Below are positions 18,111 through 26,397 of a stretch of 36,459 nt of DNA, piece by piece. The DNA is from an uncultured Flavonifractor sp. GTDB lineage: Bacteria; Bacillota; Clostridia; Oscillospirales; Oscillospiraceae. The stretch spans positions 1 through 36,459 of the forward strand of contig CAJUDT010000013.1 in NCBI GenBank assembly GCA_910585415.1, given 5' to 3'. The position numbers were made by a program, and so were the translations under genes. Every line of letters starts with the position of its first letter. Positions within the stretch are counted from its first letter, which is position 1. The notes under the pieces were generated by a model, which worked only from the letters and a program-made list of their open reading frames with translations, was not told the origin of the DNA and did not search any database.

Positions 18111-19517
18111 TCACGCGATACTGCTCTCTTTAACAGGCGGGAAGCTGGATTTGCAATCGGGGACGGCTGGGAACAGCTGGTTGACATCCTCCAGCTCCTC
18201 CAGTCTGGCCAAACGGCAGGCCAGTTCTTCCGCCTGTCCCTTGGGCAGCAGCCCTTCGGTCAGGGAGAAAAATTTACTGTGAATGTCGTCCCACCGGAAA
18301 GGATTGTGGAAATCTCCAAAGGGGTATTCCACCTGCTGTACGAACCGCGTGCCGTCCGACAGCTCCACCTCCAGCCGGTGGGGCCAGCGGTCCCGGTCGG
18401 CCTGATACATCCCCTCCAGGGCGGGGTCCACGTTCACCGTTATCTTGTCCATAAGCCGCCGGACCTCCGGCGCGCCGGTTTTGTCCTCGGAAAATTCCGC
18501 CTCGGTAAGGGACCCGTATAAAAATTCCGCGGCAATACAGTATTGAACACTAAATTTGAACCCATAGGGGGTAGCCGGTGCGGGTGCATCGACATTATCT
18601 TTCGCCACCTGATAGGTGTAATCGGTGATACTGGCAATTTGTTCCGGGCGGATATCATACTCCCGCTTCAGCAGCTCCACGCAGAAATTGGCCGCGTGGG
18701 TGTGGCGGCAGCAGGCGTAGGGCTTGAAGGAATTGGTCTGAATCTTGAAGGGCCCACGGCCCAGATCCCGAACCAGGGCCTCCGGGTTGGCCTCCCCGGT
18801 CATGGCCCCCAGGAATCCCCGCTCTCCGCACAGAATGTCCTGGGCGGAGGTAAAGCCCAGCGCGGCCAGCTCCGCCGACCGAATGCCGCAGAGGGTGGCA
18901 TTGGCGGTATGGAGGGTTTTGCTCATGGCCCCGTCCTGAATGAACTGCCACAGCCCGGCGGACTGGGTACCGGCGGAGCCGATGGCGTTCAGCAGCTGCT
19001 CGGAGGTCAGACGCAGCAGCCTGCCAACGGCCACCGCTGACGCAAAGCTGCCCACCACGCCTGTGGTGTGCCAGTAGTGATAGGAGCCGGGGTTGATAGC
19101 CTCACCGATGCGGGCGCCCAGCTCATAGCCCGCGGCGATGGCGGTCAGGACCTCCCGGCCGGAGCGGTGGTACTTCTGCCCTGCCGCCAGAGCGGCCGGG
19201 ATGGTGACGGCTCCCAGGTGGGTAATGGATGAATTGTGAACGTCGTCCATGTCGATGACATGGGCGCAGGCCGCATTCAGGGCCGCCGCGTTTTCACACA
19301 GCATGGCCTCCCACCGGCCATTCCAGACCGCGGCCTCCGGGCGCTGGGGCAGGCTGGAGATATAGCTGTGCCAGATCCTGCCCTGAGGGCGGACGGAACC
19401 GGCGGCCGCCACGCCAACCAAATCCTCCACACACATTTTGGCCTGATGGACCGCCTGCTCCGGCAGGTCCTCATAGCGCAGGCCATGGAGAAACTCTGAA
19501 AGCTGTTTTGTAAGCAC
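18111..19517 (-). CDS. MmgE/PrpD-family protein
   Basis: 468 residues, full length. The family includes 2-methylcitrate dehydratase, cis-aconitate decarboxylase and iminodisuccinate epimerase. Active-site residues known from the family are in place: the Asp/His cluster HVIDMDDVHNSSITHLG (about 86-102), His150 in YWHTTGVVG, Lys200 in GAMSKTLHTANA, and His272/His274 in YACCRHTHAA. So an active enzyme on a polycarboxylate is likely, though dehydration, isomerisation, epimerisation and decarboxylation are all possible. No PrpC or PrpB neighbours are seen, so the methylcitrate cycle is unlikely. Start is GTG at 19517 with AGGAGG 5 bases upstream; the ATG two bases before is out of frame. Divergent from the BKACE operon with operators for both. 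Confidence 0.88.
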   Translation of the reverse strand: MLTKQLSEFLHGLRYEDLPEQAVHQAKMCVEDLVGVAAAGSVRPQGRIWHSYISSLPQRPEAAVWNGRWEAMLCENAAALNAACAHVIDMDDVHNSSITHLGAVTIPAALAAGQKYHRSGREVLTAIAAGYELGARIGEAINPGSYHYWHTTGVVGSFASAVAVGRLLRLTSEQLLNAIGSAGTQSAGLWQFIQDGAMSKTLHTANATLCGIRSAELAALGFTSAQDILCGERGFLGAMTGEANPEALVRDLGRGPFKIQTNSFKPYACCRHTHAANFCVELLKREYDIRPEQIASITDYTYQVAKDNVDAPAPATPYGFKFSVQYCIAAEFLYGSLTEAEFSEDKTGAPEVRRLMDKITVNVDPALEGMYQADRDRWPHRLEVELSDGTRFVQQVEYPFGDFHNPFRWDDIHSKFFSLTEGLLPKGQAEELACRLARLEELEDVNQLFPAVPDCKSSFPPVKESSIA

Positions 19518-19676
19518 ATTGACCTCCTAAAATCCGGTTTGTCTTCCAGCAATTACTGGACGGACGGGACGCAGGAATACCAGAGCTGGGCTCAGAGAAA
19601 AAACGTCCCGCATGTGCGCAACTCCCCCGCAGCCCCTTCTGGGCGCAGGGGTTGGCAGGTCAGTATGTTTTTAGCC

Positions 19677-19697
19677 GGTATACCATGCAGAATTATA
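19677..19697 (-). promoter_or_regulatory. Promoter -10 and GGTATACC operator of the MmgE/PrpD gene
   Basis: Minus-strand TATAAT (19692-19697) is followed 7 bases later by the perfect palindrome GGTATACC (19677-19684), so a bound repressor would cover the transcription start. The -35 is weak (TTCCTT at 17 bp). The gene start is 160 bases downstream. The rest of 19518-19908 holds the divergent BKACE promoter and AT-rich sequence without a gene. Confidence 0.65.
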
Positions 19698-19799
19698 ACA
19701 TACGCCGTATGAAAAGGAAAGGTACAAATGTAATTTTGTGAGCTCTCCTAAAAATAGGGCATAGAATTTGTACAGGATGTAGAATTATGATTGACTGCT

Positions 19800-19847
19800 T
19801 TACTTTTTTAAGGGCCGTGTGGTATAATCACTTTTGCTGGTATACCG
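19800..19847 (+). promoter_or_regulatory. Promoter and GGTATACC operator of the BKACE1-TRAP operon
   Basis: Extended -10 TGGTATAAT (TATAAT at 19823-19828) with a weak TTACTT -35 at 17 bp. The operator TGGTATACCG (GGTATACC at 19839-19846) starts 10 bases after the -10, covering the expected start of transcription. It mirrors the layout at the divergent MmgE/PrpD promoter, about 160 bp away. Confidence 0.68.
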
Positions 19848-19908
19848 ATTTGAAACCGTCACTATTTGTACAAAGAACCAGGAATATAAAAGGAGTGGGG
19901 ACTTTCTT

Positions 19909-20772
19909 ATGAAATCCAACAAGCTAATGATTACCTGCGCCCTGTGCGGAGGCGGCACAACCCGGAAGCAGTCTCCCTATGTGCCGCTCACCCCGGATGA
20001 GCTGGTGGCCGATTCCATCGCCGCCGTCCAGGCGGGCGCCTGTATCCTGCACATCCACGTCCGGGATGACGAGGGCAACAACACCATGGAGACGGAGCGC
20101 TTCGTTCAAGTGGTCACCATGATTCGGGAGGCCCTGCGCAAAAACAACCTGGACGCCATCATCAACGTCACCTCCTCCGGCACCAAGTTCTCTGAGGATA
20201 TGCGGGTGGCCCATCTGCCGGTTCTCCTGCCGGAGATGTGCTCCTATGACCCGGGTACCCTGAACTGGGCGAACAGCTATATTTTCCTGAACACCCCCGC
20301 CTTCCTGGAGCGCCTGGGGTATCTGACCCAGGAGCTGGACATTAAGCCGGAGATCGAGATTTTCGACGCGGGTATGCTGGGTAATGTGGAGTATTATCTG
20401 AAAAAGGGCGTGCTGAAGGGGCCCCTGCACTATCAGCTCGTACTGGATGTACCCGGCGGTATGCCCGGCAATATCGACTCCATCAACCATCTGGTATCCA
20501 AGCTCCCTGCGGACTGCACCTGGTCCATCACCGGCATTGGCAAGGCCCACATGCCCTGTATGCTGGCCGGTCTGGCCGCTGGCTGCGACAACCTGCGGGT
20601 CGGCCTGGAGGACAATGTGTTCCTGAAGAAGGGCGAACATGCCACCAACGCACAGCTGGTGGAGCGGGCGGTCAAGCTGGGCATCCTGGCCGGCCGCGAA
20701 ATCGCCACCGCCGCCGAGGCCCGTGAGCTTCTCGGCATCAAGCCCGAGCGGGGCGTGCTCTATCACGCATAA
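19909..20772 (+). CDS. BKACE family protein (DUF849 beta-keto acid cleavage enzyme; Kce-like), copy 1
   Basis: 287 residues. BKACE enzymes catalyse beta-keto acid + acetyl-CoA = acyl-CoA + acetoacetate, using Zn; the founding member Kce acts in lysine fermentation. Seen: LHIHVRDDEG with Zn ligands His48 and His50, PEMCSYDPGTLNW, the GGMPGN loop, and NLRVGLEDN with the third Zn ligand Glu and the Arg/Asp pair used for substrate and proton transfer. The start is ATG at 19909, after AAAGGAG (spacing about 13, rather long). First gene of a five-gene operon with a PLP enzyme, a VOC-like protein and a TAXI-TRAP transporter. The substrate side chain cannot be read from sequence. Confidence 0.9.
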   Translation: MKSNKLMITCALCGGGTTRKQSPYVPLTPDELVADSIAAVQAGACILHIHVRDDEGNNTMETERFVQVVTMIREALRKNNLDAIINVTSSGTKFSEDMRVAHLPVLLPEMCSYDPGTLNWANSYIFLNTPAFLERLGYLTQELDIKPEIEIFDAGMLGNVEYYLKKGVLKGPLHYQLVLDVPGGMPGNIDSINHLVSKLPADCTWSITGIGKAHMPCMLAGLAAGCDNLRVGLEDNVFLKKGEHATNAQLVERAVKLGILAGREIATAAEARELLGIKPERGVLYHA

Positions 20773-20805
20773 GCCACTATATTTATAAAAAGGGGAGAAT
20801 CTAGC

Positions 20806-22005
20806 ATGAAGTACGATTTTGAAACCTTTATCGACCGTGACCCAGCCATCCGCGGCACCGGCAAATACCGCATCATGAAGGACTCCAAGGGCAACAAGCC
20901 GCCCAAGGGCATTGTGCCCCTGTCCGTGGCCGACATGGAGTTCAAGACGGCCCCCTGCGTCATTGAGGCCATCAAGGCCGAGGCCGACTTCGGCGTGCTG
21001 GGATACCACCGGCTGACCGACAGCTTTCGGGAGTCCTGCTGCAGCTGGATGAAGACCCGCCACAATTGGGAGATTAAGCCCGACTGGATTGTCCCCTTTG
21101 AGCAGGTGGTTCCCGCTCTGTACTGCTCCGTGTGGACCTTCACCGAGCCCGGCGACGGCATCCTGATTCAGACCCCCGACTACCACCACTTCACCGGCGC
21201 CACCGTCAACACCGGGCGCAAGGTGCTGGAAAACCAGCTGGTGGCCGATGAAAAGGGCCATTACACCATTGATTGGGCCGATTTTGAGGACAAGGCCAAG
21301 CAGGCCAAGCTGTTCTTCCTCTGCTCCCCCCAGAACCCCACCGGCCGCGTGTGGACCGAGGATGAGCTGCGCCGGATGGGTGAAATCTGCAACAAGTACG
21401 GCGTGATGGTGGTTGCCGACGAGATTCACCACGACCTGATTCAGCCCGGCTACAAGCACACGGTTTACGCCTCCCTGGGCCAGGAGTTCGCGGACAACTG
21501 TGTGATGTGTACCTCCCTGAGCAAGACCTTCAATCTGGCCGGTCTGTGCTATGCCAGCATCATCATTCCCAACGACGGCGTGCGCGCCAAGTTCCAAAAG
21601 CAGATGGGCCTGCAGGCTTTCATGCACATCGAGCGCTTTGGCCCCGTGGCCCACGAGGCGGCCTACCGCCACGGTGCAGAGTGGCTGGAGGAGCTCATTC
21701 AGGTTATCAAAGGAAACTATGAGTATGTCCGTGATTTCTTCGCCCAGCACTTCCCCAAGGTGGTGGTCACCGAACTGGAGGGCACCTATCTGGTCTGGTG
21801 TGACTTCCGCAGCTTCGGCCTGAGCGACGCGGAGATGAAGGTGTTCCTCACTGACGAGTGTATGCTCTATCTGGACAACGGCCTTGAGTTTGGACAGGCT
21901 GGCTCCGGCTATCAGCGCATCAATGTGGCCTGCCCCCGCAAGACTCTGGCCGACGCCCTGGACCGGTTCCTGGAAGCCGCCAAAACGCGCGGTCTGGCTC
22001 AGTAA
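20806..22005 (+). CDS. MalY/PatB-type PLP-dependent aminotransferase / C-S lyase
   Basis: 399 residues, fold-type I PLP enzyme. Motifs: N-terminal PLSVADMEFKTAP and VLGYHR typical of the MalY/PatB branch, SPQNPTGR (Asn177), VVADEIHHDL (Asp205), and the Schiff-base Lys240 in SLSKTFNLAGL. Members are cystathionine beta-lyases or aminotransferases. In this operon, upstream of a VOC-like protein and after a beta-keto acid cleavage enzyme, an aminotransferase or beta-eliminating role that makes a keto acid from an amino acid is plausible (inference). AAAAAGGGGA precedes the ATG; the gene starts 33 bases after BKACE1. Confidence 0.88.
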   Translation: MKYDFETFIDRDPAIRGTGKYRIMKDSKGNKPPKGIVPLSVADMEFKTAPCVIEAIKAEADFGVLGYHRLTDSFRESCCSWMKTRHNWEIKPDWIVPFEQVVPALYCSVWTFTEPGDGILIQTPDYHHFTGATVNTGRKVLENQLVADEKGHYTIDWADFEDKAKQAKLFFLCSPQNPTGRVWTEDELRRMGEICNKYGVMVVADEIHHDLIQPGYKHTVYASLGQEFADNCVMCTSLSKTFNLAGLCYASIIIPNDGVRAKFQKQMGLQAFMHIERFGPVAHEAAYRHGAEWLEELIQVIKGNYEYVRDFFAQHFPKVVVTELEGTYLVWCDFRSFGLSDAEMKVFLTDECMLYLDNGLEFGQAGSGYQRINVACPRKTLADALDRFLEAAKTRGLAQ

Positions 22006-22009
22006 GCCG

Positions 22010-22054
22010 CCGGGCCCCATACCAAACAGCCGCTCGTCTGCGGCCGCGGCCCGG
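22010..22054 (+). other. Intercistronic structure between the MalY-like and VOC-like genes
   Basis: CCGGGCC (22010-22016) pairs with GGCCCGG (22048-22054) around an inner GCCGC (22029-22033) / GCGGC (22040-22044) hairpin. The rest of the 138-base gap has a palindrome GTACCGGGTAC (22068-22078). No T tract, so it is not an obvious terminator. Confidence 0.45.
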
Positions 22055-22143
22055 AGGCCAGTGCGCTGTACCGGGTACATAGCAGGAATGATGCAGATAC
22101 CAAGCAGAATCTGCAAATCTGAATAATGTGAGGACGAATTGTT

Positions 22144-22992
22144 ATGTTGGAGAAAAAGCTGCCCTTCTGTATTGACCATTTCAGCATTGCCACCACCCAC
22201 CGCAGCCGTCCCATTGATTTGGTGACCGGCCTGGGCTTCACCACCGCTGACTGCTACACCGACCGTACCGTCCACTTTATCTTTGAAAACTCCTATTTTG
22301 AGCTGTGTACCTATCAGCTCAACACCACCATCACCTGGCTGACCCAGTCCGTGCCCGCCACCAACCTGCCAAAGGTCCACTCCTACCGCCTCAGTGTCAA
22401 GGGCACCGACCCCAACCCCATGCGCAACGCCCTGATTGCCGGGGGCATTGAGAAGATCGGCGAGATTAACAATCCCTTCCGCCAGCACGTGCGCTATGGC
22501 GAGAAGGAGGGCGAGGCCGGTTATCAGACCTTCTTCATTCAGGATTATGAGCCCTTCACCGACATCCTCTTTGGCTGCACCACCCATCTGGCCAAGGAGC
22601 TCATCGTGAAGAATGAAACCAAGTTCCCCCACATCAACGGCGCCAAGCGTCTGGCCTATATCACCGCCTATGCCGACAGCGCCGAGCGGTTTGCCCAGGC
22701 GGAGGGCGCGATCACCAAGCTGTACAACGCCGCCAAGGACGCCACCGACACCGGCTACAACCTGGACACCTACCAGCTGGTAGACCACGACGCCTATGTG
22801 GACGAGTTCGGCTGCGAGCCCCGGAACGACGGGCTGAATCTCCCCATTGTCGCCGCCGCTTTCTCCGGCTGCCACCTGGAGTTCGTGGAGAAGCGGGCCT
22901 ACGATATGAACCTTCAGTATTTTAAGAAGGACGGCAAGCTCTATGTGGACTGCCGCCGCATTCTGGGCCTCTTCCTGGTATTCATTCCCTGA
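22144..22992 (+). CDS. VOC-superfamily-like protein (glyoxalase/dioxygenase fold), function unknown
   Basis: 282 residues. It opens FCIDHFSIAT and continues with VTGLGFTTADCYTDRTVHFIFENSYFELCTY, the His...Glu pattern of a vicinal-oxygen-chelate module. A second half has a candidate late metal ligand in CHLEFVEKRAYD. This resembles the glyoxalase_3-like group; members bind a divalent metal and act as isomerases, lyases or dioxygenases. In an anaerobe an isomerase or lyase is more likely than a dioxygenase. GAGGAC precedes the ATG by about 10 bases. Its position between enzyme and transporter genes points to an intermediate of the same pathway. Not recognised as a named enzyme. Confidence 0.6.
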   Translation: MLEKKLPFCIDHFSIATTHRSRPIDLVTGLGFTTADCYTDRTVHFIFENSYFELCTYQLNTTITWLTQSVPATNLPKVHSYRLSVKGTDPNPMRNALIAGGIEKIGEINNPFRQHVRYGEKEGEAGYQTFFIQDYEPFTDILFGCTTHLAKELIVKNETKFPHINGAKRLAYITAYADSAERFAQAEGAITKLYNAAKDATDTGYNLDTYQLVDHDAYVDEFGCEPRNDGLNLPIVAAAFSGCHLEFVEKRAYDMNLQYFKKDGKLYVDCRRILGLFLVFIP

Positions 22993-23012
22993 CCCTATCC
23001 CCCATGTTTCCG

Positions 23013-23043
23013 CCCCCGCACCCCTCCCGTGAAGGTGCGGGGG
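23013..23043 (+). other. Hairpin between the VOC-like gene and the TRAP permease gene
   Basis: Perfect 10-bp stem CCCCCGCACC (23013-23022) / GGTGCGGGGG (23034-23043), 11-nt loop, ending 20 bases before the permease ATG. No T tract. Possibly an attenuator or mRNA stabiliser separating enzyme and transporter parts. Confidence 0.65.
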
Positions 23044-23063
23044 CCTGAGAAAGGAGAAAACCG

Positions 23064-24950
23064 ATGGAGGAAAAGAAATCCGTCCTGATACTGAAAAGGA
23101 TCTCCTTGCTGGTTGCCATTGGGTTCGTGTGCTTCCACCTGTATACCGCCATCTTTGGCGTACTGCCCGGCATCGGTCAGAAATCCGTTCACTTGGGCTG
23201 TCTGCTGGTGATCTTCTACATCACCGCCATTATGGAGAGCAAAAAGACCGCCGACCGAATCTTCCTGGTCCTGATGGGCCTCTTCGGCGTGGCGGGCACG
23301 GTGTATATCACCGTTCTGGACGAGACCTTGCAGGCCCGCTCTGGGATTGTCTATCTAGCGGATATCATCTGCGGCATCCTGCTCATCGTCTCCATCTTTG
23401 AGGCCTGCCGCCGGAAGATGGGAAATCCCCTGGTCATCATTACCCTGGTCTTCGTGGCCTACGCCTTCCTGGGCAAGTACATCCCCGGCTTTTTGGGCCA
23501 CCCGGGTCTGACCATCAAGAAGTTCGTCAACCTGATCTACCTGACCACCAACGGCATCTGGGGCTCTCCCCTGTACGCCTCGGCCTCCTATGTGGTGATT
23601 TTCGTCCTATTGGGCGCGGTCATGTCGGTGTCTGGTGTGGGCGACTACTTCACCAATCTGGCTACCTCCCTGTTCGGCGCATTCCGGGGCGGTCCGGCGA
23701 AGGTGGCCGTTGTGGCCAGCGGCCTCTTCGGCTCCATCAGCGGCAGTCCCACCGCCAACGTCATCGGCACCGGCTCCTTCACCATTCCCATGATGAAGAA
23801 GAACGGCTTTGAGGACGAATACGCCGCGGCCGTCGAGGCCACCGCCTCCACCGGCGGCGCCATCATGCCCCCCATTATGGGCTCCACCGCGTTTGTCATG
23901 GCCGAGCTGATCGGCGTGCCCTACTCCGGCATTGCCGCCGCCGCGCTCATTCCCGCTGTTCTGTACTTCCTCTCCATTCTGTTCGCCGTGGATATCCACG
24001 CCGCCAAGCATGGGCTGCGTGGCGTGTCACGGGACCAGCTTCCCGACATCAAGGCTATGCTGAAGGAGATTTATAAAATCTTCCCGCTGGTATTCCTGGT
24101 GCTGTGCATGTCGGTGTTCAAGTTCACCGTGATTCGCTCCGGCCTGTACACCGTGCTGCTGACCCTGGTCATTGTGGAGTTGGACCCCAAAACCCGGCTC
24201 ACCAAGGAGCAGTGGATGCAGATTCCTCTGCAAACCGCCAAGAGCGCCGTCTCCGTGGGCATTGCCTGCGCTATGGCGGGCATCATCTCCGGCGTTATCA
24301 TGGGCTCCGGCCTGGGCTTCCGCATTTCCTCCATTCTGACCACCGTGGCCGGTCACAGTATGCTCCTGCTGCTGGTGCTCACCATGATCGTTTCCCTCAT
24401 CATGGGCATGGGCGTGCCCACCACTGCCGCCTATCTGGTGCTGGCCGCCCTGGTGGCCCCCACCCTGGTCAACCTGGGCATTCCCGTCATTGCCGCCCAC
24501 ATGTTCATCTTCTACTTTGGCTGTATTTCCTCCATCACGCCTCCGGTGGCCATGGCCGCCTATGCCGGCGCCGCAATTGCCGGGTGTGACCCCAACAAGG
24601 CGGGTTTCCGGGCCTTCCGTCTGGCCATATGCGCGTTCATAATGCCCTTTATGTTCGTGTACAACCCTGTACTGCTGCTGGAGGGCAATCCTCTGGAAAT
24701 TCTCCAGTGCCTGATTACCGCCCTTGCCGGTGCATACCTGCTGGGCTCTGGCTTCGAGGGCTATTTCTGGAACTGGAAGCTGAAGGCCTTTGAGCGTCCC
24801 CTGCTGCTGGCCGGTGCGCTGCTGCTCATTGTCCCCGGTCTGTGGACCGATGTCATCGGCGCGGCGATTATTGTTCTGGAGTTCGTCTCGGACAAGGTGT
24901 TCCACCGCAGCGCGGTCCCCGCCTCCGCCACACCCCCCTCCGATTCTTGA
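23064..24950 (+). CDS. TRAP transporter fused 4TM/12TM permease, TAXI type, copy 1
   Basis: 628 residues. The small (DctQ-like) and large (DctM-like) subunits are fused into one membrane protein, as in TAXI-type TRAP systems. Seen: the early FHLYTAIFG helix, LYLTT-like entry (IYLTTNGIWG), the conserved SGLFGSISGSPTANVIGTGSFTIP and EATASTGGAIMPPIMG motifs (ion/substrate-site regions), and a second half with MAGIISGVIMGSGLG and IMGMGVPTTAAYLVLA. It imports an organic acid with Na+ or H+. AAAGGAG stands 8 bases before the ATG. It works with the binding lipoprotein encoded next. A paralogue of the same length is encoded at 29153-31039. Confidence 0.93.
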   Translation: MEEKKSVLILKRISLLVAIGFVCFHLYTAIFGVLPGIGQKSVHLGCLLVIFYITAIMESKKTADRIFLVLMGLFGVAGTVYITVLDETLQARSGIVYLADIICGILLIVSIFEACRRKMGNPLVIITLVFVAYAFLGKYIPGFLGHPGLTIKKFVNLIYLTTNGIWGSPLYASASYVVIFVLLGAVMSVSGVGDYFTNLATSLFGAFRGGPAKVAVVASGLFGSISGSPTANVIGTGSFTIPMMKKNGFEDEYAAAVEATASTGGAIMPPIMGSTAFVMAELIGVPYSGIAAAALIPAVLYFLSILFAVDIHAAKHGLRGVSRDQLPDIKAMLKEIYKIFPLVFLVLCMSVFKFTVIRSGLYTVLLTLVIVELDPKTRLTKEQWMQIPLQTAKSAVSVGIACAMAGIISGVIMGSGLGFRISSILTTVAGHSMLLLLVLTMIVSLIMGMGVPTTAAYLVLAALVAPTLVNLGIPVIAAHMFIFYFGCISSITPPVAMAAYAGAAIAGCDPNKAGFRAFRLAICAFIMPFMFVYNPVLLLEGNPLEILQCLITALAGAYLLGSGFEGYFWNWKLKAFERPLLLAGALLLIVPGLWTDVIGAAIIVLEFVSDKVFHRSAVPASATPPSDS

Positions 24951-25012
24951 GCGCATACGCGCTTTGAGAATAGCCCAAAACAAAGCACCAAAACTTGAAA
25001 GGAGAAAAAAGA

Positions 25013-26092
25013 ATGAAGAAACTATCTCGCTTGCTGGGCTTGCTGATGGCCCTGTCCATGGTCCTGGCTCTGGCCGCGTGCAGCCCCGCTGCCAGCACGC
25101 CCACCGCCACCCCCGCTCCCGTGCCCGCTACGGCCGAACCCAACAACGGCGGCGGTGACGCCGATCCCGCTCCCACTCCCCGTACTGCCCCTTCCTCCCC
25201 CACTGTGGTCCGCATTGCCAGCGGCCCCCTGTCCAGCCAGCAGAACACCACCTATAACGGCATCGTGGACCTGATTAACAAGGACCTGCCCGGCTTCTAT
25301 AACTTCGCCATTGAGGGCAGCACCGGTTCCGCCGAGAACGCCCGCCTGCTGGCCGCCGGTGAGGTGGACTTCGGCACCATGGGTCTGGACGTAAGCCTTC
25401 AGGTGTTCAACGGCACCGGCGACTTTGAGGGGATGCAGGGCGACATTCGTCAGGTACTCACCCACCCCGGCACCGGCGCGATTGTCCATGTTATCGTGCC
25501 CACCAACTCCGACATCAACACCATTGAGGACCTGGCCGGCAAGAAGGTCGCCGCCACCGCCGGTGTGATGCAGGGCTACCTGGAGGACGTGCTCTTTGCC
25601 CACGACATGACCACCGACGACCTGGGGAGCCTGGTCAACCTGTCCCTGAGCGATATGATTACCGCCCTTCAGGACGGCACCATCGACGTTCTGTGCTATG
25701 GCAACATCGCCCCCAACACCAACTTCACCGACCTTGCCACCACCTTCGGCTTCAAGCTGATCGACATCGGCGAGGAGGCCGTGGCCAAGCTCATCGAGGC
25801 CAAGCCCTGGTACCATCCCGAGACCATTGCCGCCGGCACCTACAAGGGCTGTGACGAGGACATTCACTCCTTCGCGCAGGCCACCGTGCTGTGCTGCTCC
25901 GCCAGCCTGCCTGATGAAGTCGTCTACGACTTTGTGAGCACCGTGGTCAACCGCGCCGAGGACGTGGCCGCCGTCAACGCAGGCTGGAAGGGCCTGACCG
26001 CTGAGACCTGCACCGCCTATGCCGTGATCCCCTATCACAGCGGCGCCGCCCAGTTCTATGCGGAGCAGAATCTTACTGTAGAAACCAACTGA
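25013..26092 (+). CDS. TAXI-family TRAP solute-binding lipoprotein, copy 1
   Basis: 359 residues. A lipoprotein signal ending at Cys23 (LALAAC) is followed by a Pro/Thr/Ala-rich linker and a TAXI binding domain: IASGPLSSQQNTTYNGI, EGSTGSAENARLLAAGEVDFGTMG, LAGKKVAATAG, GTIDVLCYG. It binds an organic anion (family members take glutamate, 2-oxoglutarate or similar) and passes it to the fused permease. Start ATG at 25013, with AAAGGAG about 9 bases upstream; the in-frame ATG 18 bases earlier lacks a site. Last gene of the BKACE1 operon before a strong hairpin. Confidence 0.92.
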   Translation: MKKLSRLLGLLMALSMVLALAACSPAASTPTATPAPVPATAEPNNGGGDADPAPTPRTAPSSPTVVRIASGPLSSQQNTTYNGIVDLINKDLPGFYNFAIEGSTGSAENARLLAAGEVDFGTMGLDVSLQVFNGTGDFEGMQGDIRQVLTHPGTGAIVHVIVPTNSDINTIEDLAGKKVAATAGVMQGYLEDVLFAHDMTTDDLGSLVNLSLSDMITALQDGTIDVLCYGNIAPNTNFTDLATTFGFKLIDIGEEAVAKLIEAKPWYHPETIAAGTYKGCDEDIHSFAQATVLCCSASLPDEVVYDFVSTVVNRAEDVAAVNAGWKGLTAETCTAYAVIPYHSGAAQFYAEQNLTVETN

Positions 26093-26104
26093 GCCAAATC
26101 CATT

Positions 26105-26136
26105 AAGCCTCCCGCCCCTACGGGCGCGGGAGGCTT
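26105..26136 (+). terminator. Terminator-like hairpin after TAXI binding protein 1
   Basis: Perfect 11-bp stem AAGCCTCCCGC (26105-26115) / GCGGGAGGCTT (26126-26136), whose loop adds CCC/GGG pairing. No T run follows: a 163-bp MITE-like element begins 5 bases later and may have displaced it. Confidence 0.7.
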
Positions 26137-26140
26137 AGGC

Positions 26141-26303
26141 TATCGAAAAACCGCTTAGACCAAAAGATTCGGAGGGAAAGATAGTGTGAAAGAAAACCGT
26201 CAGGGTTTTCTTTCACGTCGGAATCACAAAATTTCGGAACTTGTGAAACAAGTGTAGAAATTTTCCCCAGCTTGGCGGGAAAGTCCCCAGGACTTTTTCG
26301 ACA
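26141..26303 (-). repeat. 163-bp MITE-like element, copy A
   Basis: Bounded by TATCGAAAAA (26141-26150) and TTTTTCGACA (26294-26303), imperfect terminal inverted repeats. Inside is a perfect 13-bp hairpin GTGAAAGAAAACC (26186-26198) / GGTTTTCTTTCAC (26204-26216). It is nearly identical (around ten differences by eye) to the reverse complement of copy B at 31671-31833, with the same length. The right end with its flank, GACTTTTTCGACAGGCTGG (26291-26309), equals the reverse complement of the insertion-sequence end at 36303-36321. No coding capacity. Confidence 0.85.
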
Positions 26304-26397
26304 GGCTGGGCTTTCCCCTTCTGCCGTTCAGGGCCGGGCATCCCAATAGTTTCGTATCCTGCAATATCAGCTGTAACGAGAAAAGGAGTGTATCAGA

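Noticed and set aside
18111..19517. MmgE/PrpD protein as methylcitrate-cycle PrpD
   Set aside because: No methylcitrate synthase, methylisocitrate lyase or propionate-activation gene is nearby; context is fumarase, CoA-transferase and BKACE.
19924..22875. Very long open frame (983 codons) on the minus strand opposite BKACE1, MalY-like and VOC-like genes
   Set aside because: It lies wholly antisense to three well-supported genes, is Gly/Val/His-rich low-information sequence and has no family motifs. Such frames arise from the GC-rich codon usage of the real genes.
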